The notes under the pieces are model-generated. The model ran no database searches and was not told the DNA's origin. It worked only from the letters and a program-made list of their open reading frames with translations. This document shows positions 61,139-64,000 of a stretch of 64,000 nt of DNA, one piece after another. This stretch comes from an uncultured Bacteroidales bacterium (GTDB taxonomy: Bacteria; Bacteroidota; Bacteroidia; Bacteroidales; UBA932). The stretch is from the NCBI GenBank assembly GCA_900541925.1, contig UQMB01000002.1:1-64000 (forward strand), read 5' to 3'. Each line of letters begins with the position of its first letter. The stretch's first letter is position 1. The position numbers and the translations under genes are program-made.

Positions 61139-61999
61139 ATGAAATTCAGGACAGAGATACTCATCCCGCACTCAGGCCTCGAACTCGGCCTGGACGACAG
61201 GACGGTCCTGCTCGGCAGCTGCTTCTCGGACAATATCGGGACAAGGCTCGCTGACGCCGGATTCAATGTGCTGCGCAACCCGTTCGGCACCCTCTACAAC
61301 CCGGCCTCCATCGCCTCCGCCGTGCGCCGCCTCGACTCCGGCAGGCCTTTCACGGAGGCGGACTGCGTCAAGATGGGGGCCGGCTCGGAGCTGATATGCA
61401 GTTTCGAGCACCACACCTCGTTCGCCCGTGAGAGCGCTCAGGAGTTTCTGGACAACGCCAACGCCCGCCTGCAGGAGAGCCGGGACTTCTGGAAAAGCTG
61501 CGGCAAGGTGGTCGTCACCCTCGGCACCGCCTTCGTATGGAAGGCGCTGGAGCGCGGCGGGGCGGTGGTGTCGAACTGCCTCAAGCGGCCAGACAGAGAG
61601 TTCGCCCGGGAGATGCTTTCCGTGCAGGAATGCGCCTCGCTGCTCCATGGCATCATAGCCTCACACCCGGATAAGGAGTTCATATTCACCGTCTCGCCGA
61701 TCAGGCACCTCTCTGACGGCGCCCACTCCAACACCCTGTCCAAATCCACTCTCCACCTCGCCGTGGACTCCGCCATGGCAGGGGCGCGCAACGCCGCCTA
61801 CTTCCCGGCCTACGAACTGATGATGGACGAGCTGAGGGACTACCGGTTCTGGGCCAAGGACATGGTACACCCGTCCGAGCTGGCCGTGGACTACATCTGG
61901 GAGCAGTTCATCGCGGCGCATGTCCGTCCAAAAGACCTGGCCGGGCTCAGGGCGAACGAAAAGTCCAGCCTCCGGGCCCGGCACAAGCCGATGAAGTGA
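61139..61999 (+). CDS. GSCFA-domain protein (SGNH-like)
   Basis: This 286-residue cytoplasmic protein has the name-giving motif TVLLGSCFSDNIGTRLADAG near the N-terminus, NPFGTLYNPASI, and the C-terminal DMVHPSELAVDYIWEQF, whose Asp and His could pair with the early Ser as in SGNH hydrolases. GSCFA proteins are common in Bacteroidetes and Alphaproteobacteria, and their substrate is unknown. The ATG follows the -7 box by 9 nt. Confidence 0.85.
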   Translation: MKFRTEILIPHSGLELGLDDRTVLLGSCFSDNIGTRLADAGFNVLRNPFGTLYNPASIASAVRRLDSGRPFTEADCVKMGAGSELICSFEHHTSFARESAQEFLDNANARLQESRDFWKSCGKVVVTLGTAFVWKALERGGAVVSNCLKRPDREFAREMLSVQECASLLHGIIASHPDKEFIFTVSPIRHLSDGAHSNTLSKSTLHLAVDSAMAGARNAAYFPAYELMMDELRDYRFWAKDMVHPSELAVDYIWEQFIAAHVRPKDLAGLRANEKSSLRARHKPMK

Positions 62000-62009
62000 T
62001 ATAGTATAA

Positions 62010-62717
62010 CTATCTGGTCCGGACAGTCCCGGCACCCTTGACAGATTTGCTCAGATTCAGGACACGGAGTTCCGTTATGTCAACGTCTCCCGCCCCGCGC
62101 ACATCGATGTCGGCATTGTCTGCACGGCCGGCAAAAGTGCAGTCACCCGCACCGTTGACCGAGACAGAGAGGCTCTCGCAGTCGAGATTCTCGATGTCTA
62201 TGTCCCCCGCTCCGCGCACGTCCACGCTCACCTTCGAGGCCTTGATGCTGCTCGCATCCACATCCCCGGCCCCGTTGATGCCGATGTAGAATTCAGGAGC
62301 CACTATCTTGCCTTCCAGCTCCACGTCTGACGCTCCGTTGACCGTCACGCCCTCAAGCGAAGGCGCGCTGATGGTGAGCACCACCGTCCTGGCCTTCCTT
62401 ATGGAGCCGTAGTCCGGCACAGAGACGCAGAGGCGGCCGGAAGAGTCCACCTCGAACGCGAGGGCCTCCACCAGGTTGTCGGCCGCATACACGCTGACAC
62501 TCTTCTCCCCGACGGAGAACTTGACATCGCAAGGCAGGTTCACGTCGAGCGACTTGAAGTCAGACACTTCTATATCTTTGGTTATAAGGTTGTCAGAGGC
62601 AACCAGGACACCGTCGCCATGGTCACAGAAGCTCCCCTTGACGCCGACGAACTTGCAGGAAGTGCAAGCGAGGGCCGCCACGGCGAGCAGCGCGCCCGTT
62701 CTCAATAATCTTTTCAT
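62010..62717 (-). CDS. DUF2807 (GIN-domain) lipoprotein
   Basis: This 235-residue lipoprotein (signal LLAVAALACTSCKF) carries a DUF2807 auto-transporter-adhesin-head-like beta-helix. The repeats NGASDVEL, NGAGDVDA, RGAGDIDI, NGAGDCTF, RGAGDVDI and KGAGTV step through residues 115-235. It overlaps the GntR gene by ATGA. In Bacteroidetes, GIN proteins often sit beside GntR/ABC operons; a putative cell-surface role is likely but uncharacterised. Confidence 0.82.
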   Translation of the reverse strand: MKRLLRTGALLAVAALACTSCKFVGVKGSFCDHGDGVLVASDNLITKDIEVSDFKSLDVNLPCDVKFSVGEKSVSVYAADNLVEALAFEVDSSGRLCVSVPDYGSIRKARTVVLTISAPSLEGVTVNGASDVELEGKIVAPEFYIGINGAGDVDASSIKASKVSVDVRGAGDIDIENLDCESLSVSVNGAGDCTFAGRADNADIDVRGAGDVDITELRVLNLSKSVKGAGTVRTR

Positions 62718-63052
62718 TTTATGTAATCCTTTAACTGTATTCCGAGAAGATCCGCCTTGTTCTTGAAGGCCGGAAGTTCCTCCTCGATGAATTTCCGGCG
62801 TTCCGACTGCTTTATGACATCCACGGCGTCGCCCGCGATGAAGAACCCTATCCCCCGCTGGTTGAATATCACCCCTTTGGAGACGAGCACCTCATAGGAG
62901 CGCACCACTGTATTGGGGTTGACCCCTATCTTCGCGCCCCATTCCCTGACGGAAGGGATGCGGTCGGAGGCCTTGAGTTCCCCGGACAATACGCGCTCGC
63001 AGATGTTGTCGGCTATCTGCAGGTAAATTGGCCTGTTACTGTCAAATTCCAT
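62714..63052 (-). CDS. GntR/YtrA-family transcriptional regulator
   Basis: This 112-residue regulator has the GntR winged helix (YLQIADNICERVLSGELKAS, IPSVREWGAKIGVNPNTVVR, VSKGVIFNQRGIGFF) and only a short helical tail. That is the YtrA type, which lacks a large effector domain. It sits 2 nt after a permease-like gene and overlaps a DUF2807 gene, so it probably represses its own operon. No operator was recognised upstream. Confidence 0.88.
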   Translation of the reverse strand: MEFDSNRPIYLQIADNICERVLSGELKASDRIPSVREWGAKIGVNPNTVVRSYEVLVSKGVIFNQRGIGFFIAGDAVDVIKQSERRKFIEEELPAFKNKADLLGIQLKDYIK

Positions 63053-63054
63053 CT

Positions 63055-63864
63055 CTAATGCTTTATTGTCTTGATTCTGAAATAGCTTGCGATTATGACT
63101 CCGGCGATGACGGTGAAGCAGATGACATTGAGCAGCACATTGAGCCCTGAGATGAAGCGCTCCGGACCGATATTCTCCATGAAATACTCAAGATCGTCGT
63201 TGTCGAAGGCCGCCTGTCCGAAAATGGCCGTGGATATAAGTGAGAACACAACCCCCACAAGGAAGCACACAAGGAGGGTCTTGGCCGCCTTGGACCGCTT
63301 GAAGCAGAGGGCTCCGAGGGTAAAGATCAGGATGTTGCTCAGCCATGAAGTGTATCCGATCCCGAAGAAATCGACGTCAACGTCGCCGCCGAGCCCCAGA
63401 TCCTTCAGGCCGCATAATTCCGACAGCATCAACCTCCCCGCATAGGCGTCGCCGAAGACAAGCGTGCAGATGGCGTCGCCGGCCAGAATCACCACGGAGA
63501 GGCAGAGAGGCAGCACGAGGACGCAAATCAACATCATCGAGAGCCATTTCTCGAATCCGGAGGCCGGAAGCATCAGCCAGTCAGAACCGTAGCGCCGGTC
63601 GGTGACACCGCCCCATATCTTGGAGGGAGCCTTGAGCACGGCTATGATAAGGCCGATATACACAGCCACATAACGCACAGCATCCGGCATGTCCGAGAAA
63701 TGGCCATTTATGGTCAGAGAGAATATCTCAGAGACAACGAACACCATCGCCGGAAGCAGGGAGAGGACAAGCAGAGACCAGCCGAAGCGGTTCTTCACAT
63801 TGCGCAGGTCATAGGCGAAATACTTGCCGAACCTGCGGAAGTCAAATATGTCATTCATTTTCAA
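63055..63864 (-). CDS. six-TM permease-like protein of a GntR operon
   Basis: This 269-residue protein has about six hydrophobic segments (WSLLVLSLLPAMVFVVSEIF, MMLICVLVLPLCLSVVILAG, AGVIIASYF near the end). It resembles ABC-2-type permease partners encoded beside YtrA regulators. WLMLPASGFEKWLSMML is a typical cytoplasmic loop of this group in Bacteroidetes. No ATPase gene follows within the operon. Met3 is an alternative start. Confidence 0.6.
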   Translation of the reverse strand: MKMNDIFDFRRFGKYFAYDLRNVKNRFGWSLLVLSLLPAMVFVVSEIFSLTINGHFSDMPDAVRYVAVYIGLIIAVLKAPSKIWGGVTDRRYGSDWLMLPASGFEKWLSMMLICVLVLPLCLSVVILAGDAICTLVFGDAYAGRLMLSELCGLKDLGLGGDVDVDFFGIGYTSWLSNILIFTLGALCFKRSKAAKTLLVCFLVGVVFSLISTAIFGQAAFDNDDLEYFMENIGPERFISGLNVLLNVICFTVIAGVIIASYFRIKTIKH

Positions 63865-64000
63865 AAAGCGATTTAGAAGTTGTTTTGGATTTATTTGTCA
63901 TAAATTTTATGAAGATTTTTCTGTCAGAGTTTTTTCTGGATTTTGAGAAAGATAGTAGAACTATCTGACCGAAAAAGCCAGGAAAAAATATGGCGGAAAA
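63865..64000. other. AT-rich upstream region, no gene seen
   Basis: This low-GC 136-bp stretch leads into the permease gene from the window edge. It contains AGATAGTAGAACTATCT (63951-63967), a 6-bp inverted repeat with a 5-nt loop that could be a GntR-type operator. No TAnnTTTG box was found on the minus strand; TATCTTTC at 63949-63956 is the closest. Confidence 0.35.

Noticed and set aside
1..64000. tRNA, rRNA, CRISPR arrays, prophage or integrative-element ends
   Set aside because: No cloverleaf-like tRNA sequence, regularly spaced repeats, integrase or phage structural genes were seen by eye. A tRNA scan would be needed to be certain.

Overview
The window reads as a chromosomal segment of a GC-rich member of the Bacteroidales. 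Three lines support this. Many genes are preceded by the Bacteroidetes-type promoter (TTG, about 19-23 nt, then TAnnTTTG), and classical Shine-Dalgarno sites are scarce. The arginine operon encodes the N-acylornithine (ArgF') route known from Bacteroides and Xanthomonas. The family content is also typical: DUF6298, GSCFA, DUF2807, DUF1573, a tricorn-like protease and a fused FTCD. The genus cannot be fixed from sequence alone. The carbohydrate enzymes (GH9, GH10, GH3, a beta-helix/DUF6298 protein) suggest a gut or rumen plant-fibre degrader.

Bases 1-9475 are an accessory, lower-GC region read mostly on the minus strand. It holds the end of an IS5-like transposase, an AbiE type IV toxin-antitoxin pair with a striking palindromic operator, and a surface-polysaccharide block: ugd, a capE-like dehydratase, a GHMP sugar kinase and a sugar nucleotidyltransferase. 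Between ugd and capE sits a three-gene module made of an AAA/ABC-type ATPase, a DUF3226 Toprim-like protein and a protein of unknown family. A decayed piece of that third gene lies on the far side of capE.

Bases 9581-31000 are core-like. They contain an HD hydrolase, a GH9 cellulase, an MFS sugar exporter, a zinc-type CDF transporter followed by two tail-anchored discoidin-domain paralogues, a ThrE exporter, and a CsgG/DUF4810/DUF799 envelope operon. Next comes a complete histidine-degradation operon (FTCD, hutU, hutH, hutI) and a DUF1573-GH3 operon.

Bases 31000-44000 carry a GH10 xylanase, a tricorn-like protease, DNA polymerase IV, a large beta-helix/DUF6298 protein, a HigBA-like toxin-antitoxin pair, a PagL-like lipid A deacylase with a lipoprotein partner, and a peptide deformylase that appears to be a lipoprotein.

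Bases 44000-56728 are a single arginine operon: a GNAT acyltransferase, argG, argC, argD, argF', argB, argE, argH, carA and carB. Together these take glutamate to arginine through N-acyl (probably N-succinyl) intermediates and make their own carbamoyl phosphate. The operon has a leader of about 190 nt containing a 17-codon ORF with three Arg codons, a possible arginine sensor. The last 7 kb hold a second CDF transporter with a META lipoprotein, ffh, a 5'-nucleotidase, a GSCFA protein, and a permease-like/GntR/DUF2807 operon. I saw no rRNA, tRNA, CRISPR array or prophage.
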